A stretch of 64,000 nucleotides of DNA, taken from positions 1-64,000 of the forward strand of contig JANQDZ010000010.1 of NCBI GenBank assembly GCA_028278645.1. The letters are read 5' to 3'. Position 1 is the stretch's first letter, and each line of letters starts with the position of its first letter. Made by a program: the position numbers and the translations under genes. Shown here in pieces: positions 16,553-24,173 of the stretch. The DNA comes from Longimicrobiales bacterium (GTDB taxonomy: Bacteria; Gemmatimonadota; Gemmatimonadetes; Longimicrobiales; Gaopeijiaceae). The notes below the pieces were generated by a model. The model was not told the DNA's origin. It made no database searches and was given only the letters and a program-made list of their open reading frames with translations.

Positions 16553-17725
16553 GTGCTCGACTATGGATTGACGGAAGAACAGGAAGCCATCCGCGAGTTG
16601 GCAAAGACCATCGCAGATGAGGAAATCCGCCCGGTTGCGGCGGAATACGACGTGACGGGTGAGTTCCCCTGGCCCGTGGTCAAAAAGATGGCTGAGGTGG
16701 ACCTCTTCGGCATTCTGGTTCCAGAGGAATACGGCGGCTTCGGCGGAACCATGACCATGAATATGTGTCTGGCGACGGAGGAGCTATCGAAGGCATGCGG
16801 AGGGACGGCTCTGGCTTTTGCCGGCACGGCCCTGGGGGTCCTCCCCATCATCATCTCGGGTGGCCCGGAGGTGAAGGAGCGTTTCCTCCCGTCGGTCGCC
16901 AGTGGCGAGCGTCTTTGCGCCTTTGCCATCACCGAGCCCGGCGCTGGATCCGACGCGGGCGGGGTGAAGACGACGGCTATCCGGGACGGAGACCATTACG
17001 TCCTGAACGGAACCAAGCAGTGGATCACCAACGGCGGTGAGGCGGAGATCTACACGATTGTCGCCCTGACCAACCCGGACAAAGGCCCTCGGGGCGCCTC
17101 CGTGATTGTCGTAGAAAAGGACACCCCCGGATTCACCTTCGGTAAGAAGGAAGACAAGATGGGGATTCGGGCTTCGGCCACCCGGGAGCTGCATTTCGAG
17201 GATTGTCGGGTGCCGGCGGAGAACCTCCTGGGTCGAGAGGGTACGGGGTTTATTACCGCCATGAAGACCTTCGATGCTTCCAGGCCCGGTGTAGGAGCCC
17301 AGGCCCTCGGCATCGCCCAGGGAGCGCTGGATATGGCGGTGGATTATTCCATCGAACGTCGGCAGTTCGGACACCCCATTTCATCTTTCCAGGGGCTCCG
17401 GTTCATGCTGGCCGATATGGCCATGAAGGTGGAAGCGGCCAGAGCACTGATCTACTCCACCGCCCGACACATCGACTCGGACACCAAGCTCCGCCCCACC
17501 ATGTACTCCGCCATGTCCAAGTGCTTCGCCGGGGACATGGCCATGGAAGTCACCACCGACGCGGTTCAAGTGTTCGGCGGCTACGGCTACATGCGGGACT
17601 ACCCGGTGGAGAAGTACATGCGTGACGCCAAGATCACGCAGATCTACGAGGGGACCAACCAGATCCAACGGGACGAGATCGGGAAAATCCTCATTGGGGA
17701 GCACGTGTCCGGCCAGGCGAGATAG
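16553..17725 (+). CDS. Acyl-CoA dehydrogenase
   Basis: 390 residues, full length. It contains the FAD/substrate signatures AITEPGAGSDAGGVKTTA and the C-terminal DAVQVFGGYGYMRDYPVEKYMRDAKITQIYEGTNQIQR. The catalytic glutamate of short/medium-chain enzymes corresponds to the Glu of QIYEGTNQ. The reaction is FAD-dependent alpha,beta-dehydrogenation of acyl-CoA, with electrons passed to ETF. The start is GTG 16553 behind AAGGAGA. It stands alone without other beta-oxidation genes, so the chain length is not known. A terminator follows. Confidence 0.95.
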   Translation: MLDYGLTEEQEAIRELAKTIADEEIRPVAAEYDVTGEFPWPVVKKMAEVDLFGILVPEEYGGFGGTMTMNMCLATEELSKACGGTALAFAGTALGVLPIIISGGPEVKERFLPSVASGERLCAFAITEPGAGSDAGGVKTTAIRDGDHYVLNGTKQWITNGGEAEIYTIVALTNPDKGPRGASVIVVEKDTPGFTFGKKEDKMGIRASATRELHFEDCRVPAENLLGREGTGFITAMKTFDASRPGVGAQALGIAQGALDMAVDYSIERRQFGHPISSFQGLRFMLADMAMKVEAARALIYSTARHIDSDTKLRPTMYSAMSKCFAGDMAMEVTTDAVQVFGGYGYMRDYPVEKYMRDAKITQIYEGTNQIQRDEIGKILIGEHVSGQAR

Positions 17726-17774
17726 GGCTTGGGGCCCGGGGCGATCACAGCCCCTTCCTCGCTCCTTCGACGAG

Positions 17775-17812
17775 AGAGCCCCGGTGGCATCCCACGCCAT
17801 CGGGGCTTTCTT
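17775..17812 (+). terminator. Rho-independent terminator of the acyl-CoA dehydrogenase
   Basis: Arms AGCCCCGGTGGC (17777-17788) and GCCATCGGGGCT (17796-17807) pair with one mismatch around a short loop, followed by TTCTT. It lies 50 bases after the stop codon. Confidence 0.85.
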
Positions 17813-17909
17813 CGCGTCTGGGGTCAGGGAATCCAACCCCCTGTCGCTGTGACCCCATGGATCGCATAGAATATTCTAGCATCCTTCACCATTTCCATGA
17901 GAGGACCTC

Positions 17910-18836
17910 ATGATGCGGCATTTCTCAAGCTGGCGTTGGCCGGTCACGTTACTTTTCTCCGCCCTGGCCTGTCTCACTCTGCTGCCGTCCACGCTTTCCG
18001 CACAGGACGGTCTGAAGGTCTACATCTCCGCCGACATGGAAGGCGTGGTAGGTGTCGTCACCGGCGACCATCTGGGACCTACCGGCTTCGAGTACCAGAA
18101 GGCGAGGGAATGGCTGACCGATGAGGTGACTACCGCCATCCGAGCCGCTCAGCTGGCAGGCGCCACCGAGATCGTCGTGAGCGACTCCCACGGGAACGGA
18201 GAGAACATTCTCCTGGACCGGATCCCCAGAGGGGTAAGGCTGGTCCGCTCCTGGCCTCGACCCCTGGCCATGATGCAGGGCATCGACGAGAGCTTTGACG
18301 CGGTCCTGTTCATCGGGTATCACACGAGCACCACCAATTCCGAGGGCGTCCGGGCCCACACCATGTCCTCGGGCACTCTCACCAGCGTAAAGCTGAACGG
18401 AATCCCTGTCCCTGAAGCCACCATCAACGCGGCCATCGCCGGGCACTTCGGGGTTCCAGTGGTAATGATCTCCGGTGACGATGCCATCGTGAAGGAGGCC
18501 CGGGACCATCTGGGGGACCTGGAGGGAGCGGTCTTGAAGTGGAACTACGGCTTCCATTCAGCCATGACGGTGACTCCCGAGGAGGGACGAGAGATCATCG
18601 CCGAAAAAGTGACCGCGGCCTTGGGCCGGTTGGAGGATTTTGAGGTCTACCGCCTCGAAGGCCCCATCGACGTCGAGGTGAGCTTCAAGAACTATATGGC
18701 CGCCGAGCTCCTCGCCTATCTCCCCATCGTAGACAGGGTTGATAGCCACACCATATCCTTCACCGGGAAGGACATGGTGGAAGTCTCGAAATTCTTCAGC
18801 TTCATGACCCGATACCGACCGGACATAACGCCATGA
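17910..18836 (+). CDS. M55 family D-aminopeptidase (DppA-like), exported
   Basis: 308 residues. A signal peptide (about 1-31, ending LSAQ) precedes an M55 domain: YISADMEGV with the metal-binding Asp and Glu, SDSHGNG, a GYHTS motif and the catalytic-region HTMSS. Known DppA enzymes are zinc D-aminopeptidases that release D-Ala; here the enzyme is predicted to be periplasmic and may act on peptidoglycan-derived peptides (inference). ATG 17910 follows GAGGACC. Its stop overlaps the start of the potassium channel gene (ATGA), so the two are translationally coupled. Confidence 0.88.
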   Translation: MMRHFSSWRWPVTLLFSALACLTLLPSTLSAQDGLKVYISADMEGVVGVVTGDHLGPTGFEYQKAREWLTDEVTTAIRAAQLAGATEIVVSDSHGNGENILLDRIPRGVRLVRSWPRPLAMMQGIDESFDAVLFIGYHTSTTNSEGVRAHTMSSGTLTSVKLNGIPVPEATINAAIAGHFGVPVVMISGDDAIVKEARDHLGDLEGAVLKWNYGFHSAMTVTPEEGREIIAEKVTAALGRLEDFEVYRLEGPIDVEVSFKNYMAAELLAYLPIVDRVDSHTISFTGKDMVEVSKFFSFMTRYRPDITP

Positions 18837-19744
18837 TCCATGATGGGGGGACTGGATCCCGGCCCTTCGGTGGCGGACCACGGAATCCCTGGCGGGGGAA
18901 CCCCAAGGTCGACGACTGGCGGCCCGACGGGGGCCCCAGTTGGAAGACCCGCACCTACGACATCATCTTCCTCCACGACACACCGGCCGGGAAGACCTTC
19001 GACGTCGCTCTCATCGCGGCCATCCTCATCAGTGTCGCCGTGGTCATGCTGGACTCGGTGGAGTCCGTTGCCGGATCAAACCGAACAGCCTTCAGAGTCG
19101 CCGAATGGATCTTCACGATCCTCTTCAGCATCGAGTACGTCCTAAGGATCCTGACGGTACGGAAAGCGTCGAAGTACGCTCTGAGCTTCTTCGGGATCAT
19201 CGACCTCCTGGCGGTCCTCCCCACTTACCTCAGCCTCCTTCTGCCCGGCGGTCAGTACCTGATTGTGATCAGGATCCTGAGGGTCCTCAGGGTTTTCAGG
19301 GTGCTGAAGCTGGCCCAGTACGTCGGCGAGGCCCGGACCTTGGGCGCCGCCCTCAGAGCAAGTCGATACAAAATCACCGTTTTTCTCTTCGCCGTACTCT
19401 CCATCGTCATCGTGGTGGGTTCGATGATGTTCCTGATCGAGGGGCCCGAGGCCGGCTTCACCAGCATTCCGAAAGGGGTATACTGGGCGATTGTGACCCT
19501 CACCACCGTAGGGTACGGCGACATCCACCCGGTAACGGCGATAGGCCAACTCCTGGCCTCGTTGGTCATGATCATGGGGTATGGCATCATCGCAGTGCCC
19601 ACGGGCATCGTCACCGTTGAACTGGCCCAACAGGCACGACAAAGGAACTCCCTTTCGACCTGCCCCGGATGTGGTCGGGCCGACCACGAAGAAGACGCAG
19701 GTTTTTGTAGAGGATGCGGCACAAAACTCACGGCCAAGGGATAG
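18833..19744 (+). CDS. Voltage-gated K+ channel with C-terminal zinc ribbon
   Basis: 303 residues. After a glycine/proline-rich cytoplasmic head (about 1-45), S1-S4 follow, with a regular arginine voltage sensor RILRVLRVFRVLKL near 143-157. The pore helix and selectivity filter TVGYGD are near 224-229, followed by S6. The tail holds two CxxC pairs (CPGC near 281, CRGC near 294) that should form a zinc ribbon. This is the Kv-type tetrameric channel fold. The overlap with the M55 peptidase gene suggests a shared physiological setting, perhaps envelope stress or osmotic control, which is speculative. Confidence 0.9.
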   Translation: MIHDGGTGSRPFGGGPRNPWRGNPKVDDWRPDGGPSWKTRTYDIIFLHDTPAGKTFDVALIAAILISVAVVMLDSVESVAGSNRTAFRVAEWIFTILFSIEYVLRILTVRKASKYALSFFGIIDLLAVLPTYLSLLLPGGQYLIVIRILRVLRVFRVLKLAQYVGEARTLGAALRASRYKITVFLFAVLSIVIVVGSMMFLIEGPEAGFTSIPKGVYWAIVTLTTVGYGDIHPVTAIGQLLASLVMIMGYGIIAVPTGIVTVELAQQARQRNSLSTCPGCGRADHEEDAGFCRGCGTKLTAKG

Positions 19745-19841
19745 GCCGCCCGACTAACCTTGAAGGATGACTCTCTCAGCGAGTATCTTGCTCCAAGACC
19801 AAGAGGGAAATGCTGTATTTTTTCGGGATTGGGAGGAAAGA

Positions 19842-20306
19842 ATGCGCTGGTTCGCACTTCCGTTGGTTGTCGCTCTTTTCGCCGTCGCCTGCGGCCCGAC
19901 CGAAGAGGAGATCGCCGCTGAAGCGGCTGCAGCTGCCGCAGCTGCCCAAGACAGCATGATGGCAGCAGCCGAAAGAATGTTCGACGCCTCGGTCTTCGAC
20001 ACGGTCACCTGGGAGACTCCCCAGAAACGGGCCGACCGGGGAGCACAGGTCTACACATTCAGCTGTGCCCGCTGCCACGGTGATGATGGCCTCGGTGACG
20101 CCGGGTTCGTGATGGCCGGTGACACGCTCAGGCCGCCATCGTTTCGTGAGCCCACCTGGCCCCTGGCGGGTGATGAAAACGCCATCCGTAGGGCCATTTT
20201 TGTGGGAACCAAGGAAGGGATGCCGCACTGGGGGCTGGAAGGCCTGAAGGCTGAAGCGGTCGATGCCGTTGCGGCTTATATCCTCGAAGGATTGGGGAGC
20301 GACTGA
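19842..20306 (+). CDS. Cytochrome c domain lipoprotein
   Basis: 154 residues. A short signal ends in lipobox VACG (Cys near 17), predicting a membrane-anchored lipoprotein. An alanine-rich helical linker follows (about 24-45), then a class I cytochrome c domain with heme motif CARCH near residue 75 and distal Met in KEGMPHWG. ATG 19842 is preceded by GGAGGAAAGA; an earlier in-frame start at 19767 would lose the signal peptide. The protein probably carries electrons in the periplasm. A terminator follows. Confidence 0.88.
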   Translation: MRWFALPLVVALFAVACGPTEEEIAAEAAAAAAAAQDSMMAAAERMFDASVFDTVTWETPQKRADRGAQVYTFSCARCHGDDGLGDAGFVMAGDTLRPPSFREPTWPLAGDENAIRRAIFVGTKEGMPHWGLEGLKAEAVDAVAAYILEGLGSD

Positions 20307-20333
20307 CCCGTAGGCCATAGATCCAAAGACCTC

Positions 20334-20378
20334 GGGGCCCAGGGGGGGGTTTTCAGACTCCCGTGGGCCCCTTCGTTT
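20334..20378 (+). terminator. Terminator between convergent genes
   Basis: Arms GGGGCCCA (20334-20341) and TGGGCCCC (20364-20371) are perfect, followed by TTCGTTT. It serves the cytochrome gene. Confidence 0.75.
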
Positions 20379-20455
20379 ATCACCCGGTCTCCCCTATTCC
20401 CGACCGTCCCGTCCCGCACCCTTCCTTTTCCGCCCTTCGCCGTCCGGATTCCCGT

Positions 20456-20941
20456 CTAATCCTCCTCGGTCAGCTCCACCAGGAGACGGGAATGCCGCCA
20501 CCACAAGTACCCACCTGCGGTTACACCTGCGGCAACATTGGCGATCACGATGACGGGCCAGGACAACAGCTCGACCACCTCGGCGACCAAAACTCCAACC
20601 AGGGCCACGCTATAGATGAAACCGGCAAGGAACACGAAGAACACGATGAACCAAAGTGGGTGGTTCTTCTCGGTCTGAAAGATCAACCAGGCAGCACCCA
20701 GACCAATCACCAAAGACACCAGCATGTGCACGCCGTTGTAGGCGATGATGGGGCCGGGCCCGGCCACGACCTCGGCCGCCCCCCGGGCACCAAAGAACAG
20801 AGCCGAACCCAGGAGGGCCGCAGTGTGGAAGACCGCCTCACCCCCCACAACATTGATGAAACCAAAGAGGGCTACCACCGTCACATAGCCGATCAGGCCC
20901 GCCAGCAGGCCAACAGGCACCCACGCACCCTTTTTAGTCAT
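20456..20941 (-). CDS. Integral membrane protein, unknown
   Basis: 161 residues with about five hydrophobic helices (around 8-30, 37-60, 68-88, 96-118 and 125-148). No family recognised. ATG 20941 follows GGAGGATCC. It starts 12 bases after the AlkD-like gene and is the last gene of the operon descending from 22578. Confidence 0.65.
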   Translation of the reverse strand: MTKKGAWVPVGLLAGLIGYVTVVALFGFINVVGGEAVFHTAALLGSALFFGARGAAEVVAGPGPIIAYNGVHMLVSLVIGLGAAWLIFQTEKNHPLWFIVFFVFLAGFIYSVALVGVLVAEVVELLSWPVIVIANVAAGVTAGGYLWWRHSRLLVELTEED

Positions 20942-20953
20942 TGGATCCTCCGG

Positions 20954-21676
20954 TCAACCGTTTGGGTTCTTCTTTCCCGTTTTTAACTTGTTCCCCACCT
21001 CCCGCTTCACCAGAGCCGGGAGACGCTCATCCTGATCAACCAAGAACCCCTCCACCCGGCGGCGATCTACCGCAATCAGGGCCCGTAGGGCCCAGGAAAG
21101 GCCCTTGGCCACCATGGGCTCCCCGTCACCGGCAAGCTCTCGGCAGATCAGGAGGGTCCTGTCAGCGTCACCCGACCCTCCCCGAGACTTCATGTTGAGA
21201 GGAACCGTAGACACGAGGGCAGTCCGACGCCACCAAAGATCCTTTGATCTCGTCCACCGCAGGACTTCGGAGTCCGAAATCTGCCCATCCCGCCATACCG
21301 GTCCAGATACATAGACGGAAAACGCGTCCACCGACGCCCAGTTGTCGTTGCCCCTTCCCAGGCTCCGGACGTCCCGGGTTTTCAGATGGGACCGGGCATC
21401 TTTGCGCCGGTCGAACAACTCGTACGCCACCTGCCGCCCCTCGTGGGTACCCTGGGCTCTGAGGAGGCAGACCAACTCGAGGACGACGCCCGGAGATTGG
21501 CCTTTGAGGTCTCTCAGGAGTTGCCGGAGGACGGTTCGCATTTTCGGAGCCGAGACACCGAGGATCTCCATGGCGGTAGGGAAATACCCCTGGGTGACCC
21601 GTTGCCGCTCCGGATCGGTCAGGGACCGGAGGGTGTTGTCAGCCCACTGTGCTCTCTCAGCGAGATCGACGCTCAC
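20954..21676 (-). CDS. DNA alkylation repair protein, AlkD-like HEAT-repeat fold
   Basis: 240 residues, all-helical. It resembles the AlkC/AlkD glycosylase family in ARSHLKTRDVRSLGRGNDNWASVDAF, in the WTRSKDLWWRRTALVSTVPL block, which carries the Trp/Asp-type residues near the lesion pocket, and in the GLSWALRAL segment. The family excises alkylated bases without base flipping. GTG 21676 has CAGGAGG 6 bases upstream and lies 20 bases inside the preceding gene. Confidence 0.8.
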   Translation of the reverse strand: MSVDLAERAQWADNTLRSLTDPERQRVTQGYFPTAMEILGVSAPKMRTVLRQLLRDLKGQSPGVVLELVCLLRAQGTHEGRQVAYELFDRRKDARSHLKTRDVRSLGRGNDNWASVDAFSVYVSGPVWRDGQISDSEVLRWTRSKDLWWRRTALVSTVPLNMKSRGGSGDADRTLLICRELAGDGEPMVAKGLSWALRALIAVDRRRVEGFLVDQDERLPALVKREVGNKLKTGKKNPNG

Positions 21677-22280
21677 GAAGGCCTCCTGCCAGCATTTGGG
21701 ATTCGACCTCGAACAGCACACCCCTCACAAGCTCAACGAAAGACAAGAGCTTCTTTTGGTCCCTTCTGAGGGTTTTTCGCAGACCCTCGCTGATCTCCAG
21801 CTGGCCTCCTACTCCAGAGGAGCCACGGTTGCAGATGTTCTTCGGGTTCATTCCGCCGAGGCCCTCCCTCGGGTCCAACGCTGTGATCCCGGCACCTTCC
21901 AACGCTTCCACCAGCCCCGTTCTGAATTGGTCCCACAGACCCCCGACCATGACAAATTCCCGGCTGGAATCCCGTTCACCGTGGACAGTCAGGACCCACA
22001 AGGCCGCAGCTGCGGCGCCCAAGGCCAGGGGCTCGTCGAATCGATGGCTTGTGAGGTGAAGGCTTTTGTTTTCACGCCGTTTCAGCCCCTGGAAAGCGTA
22101 GAAGGAGAGGTCGTTCCCGGCGATGGCTCCGGCCAACTCCGCCGTAAAGGGTTCGATCCACCCACCATGGGGCGCCAGAACGAGGATGTTGGACCCCCGA
22201 TTTACGTATTCCCGGGTCCAATCCTCCCCTTCCCTCTCGTGGGCTTCCAGTTCACGGAAGTCCTGGTACGTGTCTATCAT
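21657..22280 (-). CDS. Poly-gamma-glutamate hydrolase family protein (YjqB/PghP-like)
   Basis: 207 residues. Key blocks are VLAPHGGWIEPFTAELAGAIAG, LSFYAFQGLKR, LHLTSHRFDEP, a central VHGERD, and NICNRGSSGVGGQLEISEGLR near the C-terminus. These match the zinc carboxypeptidase-like family that includes phage PghP, which cuts poly-gamma-glutamate. There is no signal peptide. No poly-glutamate synthesis genes or phage genes are near, so the real substrate is open. ATG 22280 was chosen over an upstream extension that lacks family similarity. Confidence 0.8.
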   Translation of the reverse strand: MIDTYQDFRELEAHEREGEDWTREYVNRGSNILVLAPHGGWIEPFTAELAGAIAGNDLSFYAFQGLKRRENKSLHLTSHRFDEPLALGAAAAALWVLTVHGERDSSREFVMVGGLWDQFRTGLVEALEGAGITALDPREGLGGMNPKNICNRGSSGVGGQLEISEGLRKTLRRDQKKLLSFVELVRGVLFEVESQMLAGGLRERRSR

Positions 22281-22308
22281 CCCCGGTCCCTCGGAGGCCA
22301 CCCGGCCC

Positions 22309-22578
22309 TCATGGCCGCTTATTCCTTCTCCCCAGCCACGATCGACCCAAAGGGCCGCTCCTCCACAGCCGCTGTTCCCGCCGTTTCTCAAGAGAGTCCT
22401 TCCCCTTCCCGATCCGACTGCCCCCCACAGCAAATGACAGTACGGAAACGCACAAGAAGGTCAGGCCGATAGCCATAAGCCTCTCGGCCCGGCCTTCCAT
22501 CCAAAGGAAGAGAAGGACGGCACCTGCCAGGAACAGGACACCGCCCAAAGCGAGGACCAGGGCGGGAGTGTTCTTCAT
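22309..22578 (-). CDS. Small two-helix membrane protein
   Basis: 89 residues beginning MKNTPALVLALGG, with two hydrophobic helices (about 5-25 and 32-52) and a basic, Arg/Lys-rich C-terminal tail. It is 28 bases upstream of the poly-gamma-glutamate hydrolase-like gene and follows a terminator, so it may be the first gene of that operon. Function unknown. Confidence 0.5.
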   Translation of the reverse strand: MKNTPALVLALGGVLFLAGAVLLFLWMEGRAERLMAIGLTFLCVSVLSFAVGGSRIGKGKDSLEKRREQRLWRSGPLGRSWLGRRNKRP

Positions 22579-22666
22579 ATCGGCAAGGTAAGAACGTCCC
22601 TCGTTCTGGGCCAAGGAAGGGGAATGTGACGGGGCCGGGAGAGACGGCGGACGCCCTCGAAGAGGA

Positions 22667-22700
22667 CAAGAAAAGAGCCGGGCAAATGCCCGGCTCTTCC
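22667..22700 (-). terminator. Terminator after the beta-barrel gene
   Basis: Perfect 12-base arms, AAGAGCCGGGCA and TGCCCGGCTCTT (22673-22698), lie around a 2-base loop. On the minus strand the stem runs into TTTTCTTG, a strong Rho-independent terminator ending the RND operon. Confidence 0.9.
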
Positions 22701-22732
22701 TATGGATCTTTCCCCTGTCGCCCCCGGGAAGC

Positions 22733-24076
22733 CTACCTCCCGCGGCCGTAACCCCCACCGAAGCTGGAGAACCCTCCTCCGCCACCAAACCCGAATCGGT
22801 TGTTCACGATGTTGTTGTAAATCGATCCAAACCGGAATGAGAATCCGGTGTTGATGCTCAACCTGGAGTCGGTGGGTAGCTGCCGACGTCCCAGGAGGAC
22901 GTCCTCGTCGGACAGATCAGCCAACGGGATATAGATCTGATCTTTAATCCTGGAGATGTCTCCGCCAATATTCCATTCCAGGCCTCGAGCGATCCTGATG
23001 CTCAACCGGCCACCGAAGGAGAGGCGGTGGAGGTTCTTCGGGTCGTGGAGGTAAGCCTCGGCCGTGGCATTGATGTTCGCCGTCCCCCAAGGCTGTCGGA
23101 ACCCGATGCCCCACCTGAGAGACCCCTCCATCACCGTCTCGGACATCTTGTCGAACTGGGTGACCTCCTCATAATCGAAGTACCGGGCATAAACCAACGC
23201 CTGGGCGGTCATCCGCCGACGGGTCCAATCCCGATAGGGGAAGAAAGAGTATTCGACCCCTGTTCCGACCCGGGCGCCCAGATCCTGGTTGTTTCGGGTG
23301 GAAGTAGAAGCGCCGCCCTCGAAGCCCCAGGACCAGCGTTCGGCCAGGGAGTAGAACACCCGTGCGTCCAGGGAGCCTTCCCGACGGGTGGTCTCTACCG
23401 GCGTCCCGTCACTGTACACCCGGGTTTCGTCGGTGTATGAGCCCCGACCGCTGATGGTGATCTTCCACATCTCAGTGGTTCGGTTCGCGCTCAGGTTCCC
23501 CGAGTACCGCTTTTCGTCCGACCGGTCCTCGTCCTCGTACCGGACGTCCCCACCAACGCTGAACACCCAGTAATCCCAAGGATCGTCCACGGCACCCTGG
23601 AGGCCCGGCGGAAGGTCGGCGATTCGCTCCTCCTCACGGGGGGTATTGACGGTGAAGGGACCCGTCTGGCCCACCAGGACCGCGTACCTGGCCAGCCCCA
23701 CTCCCAGGACCCCAGTGATCCCTTGGCTTCGCTGGAAGTCCGTATCGGTGTCAGAATGGGAGTAGGTGAGCTGGTCGTCGTTCCCCTCGAGATCTTCCCG
23801 TCCCATGAAGTCCAACTGAAAGAGGTCTCCGGACCCCGTGCCCACCATGGTCATGATGATATGAAGCTGGGAATCCTGAATGTCCCGGACCCAGTTCACG
23901 AAAGTTAGCTCGGTCCGGTAGTGGTTCATCTCGCACGCCCACCGGGCACCCTCACAGTCCAGATAGACGTTCAGGGCTCCCGCACGAATATCGTCGCCTT
24001 CCTGCCGGCCCATGACGGGGCTCGGAAGAGCGATGGCACTCAACAGGAGAGTGGCCAGGATCGATTCCTTTAACAT
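22733..24076 (-). CDS. Putative outer-membrane beta-barrel protein
   Basis: 447 residues. A signal peptide (about 1-23) is followed by alternating amphipathic strands throughout and a glycine/phenylalanine-rich C-terminus (GFGGGGGFSSFGGGYG). Two cysteines near residues 41 and 48 could form a disulfide. No named family is recognised. ATG 24076 (MLKESILATLLL) gives a clean signal peptide. It lies 97 bases after the RND permease gene and ends at a strong terminator, so it is probably co-expressed with the pump. Confidence 0.7.
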   Translation of the reverse strand: MLKESILATLLLSAIALPSPVMGRQEGDDIRAGALNVYLDCEGARWACEMNHYRTELTFVNWVRDIQDSQLHIIMTMVGTGSGDLFQLDFMGREDLEGNDDQLTYSHSDTDTDFQRSQGITGVLGVGLARYAVLVGQTGPFTVNTPREEERIADLPPGLQGAVDDPWDYWVFSVGGDVRYEDEDRSDEKRYSGNLSANRTTEMWKITISGRGSYTDETRVYSDGTPVETTRREGSLDARVFYSLAERWSWGFEGGASTSTRNNQDLGARVGTGVEYSFFPYRDWTRRRMTAQALVYARYFDYEEVTQFDKMSETVMEGSLRWGIGFRQPWGTANINATAEAYLHDPKNLHRLSFGGRLSIRIARGLEWNIGGDISRIKDQIYIPLADLSDEDVLLGRRQLPTDSRLSINTGFSFRFGSIYNNIVNNRFGFGGGGGFSSFGGGYGRGR

Positions 24077-24122
24077 CACGTACCGCTTCCGTGTGCGTGA
24101 ACTGGTCGAGTTTCCCCACATC

Positions 24123-24145
24123 GTTCCCCCATGGTCCGAGGGAAC
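24123..24145. repeat. Short inverted repeat between RND and beta-barrel genes
   Basis: Arms GTTCCC (24123-24128) and GGGAAC (24140-24145) flank an 11-base loop. No T-run follows on the minus strand, so processing or attenuation is more likely than termination. Confidence 0.35.
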
Positions 24146-24173
24146 ATTTTCCTATCAGAAAAAGTAGCCCCGC

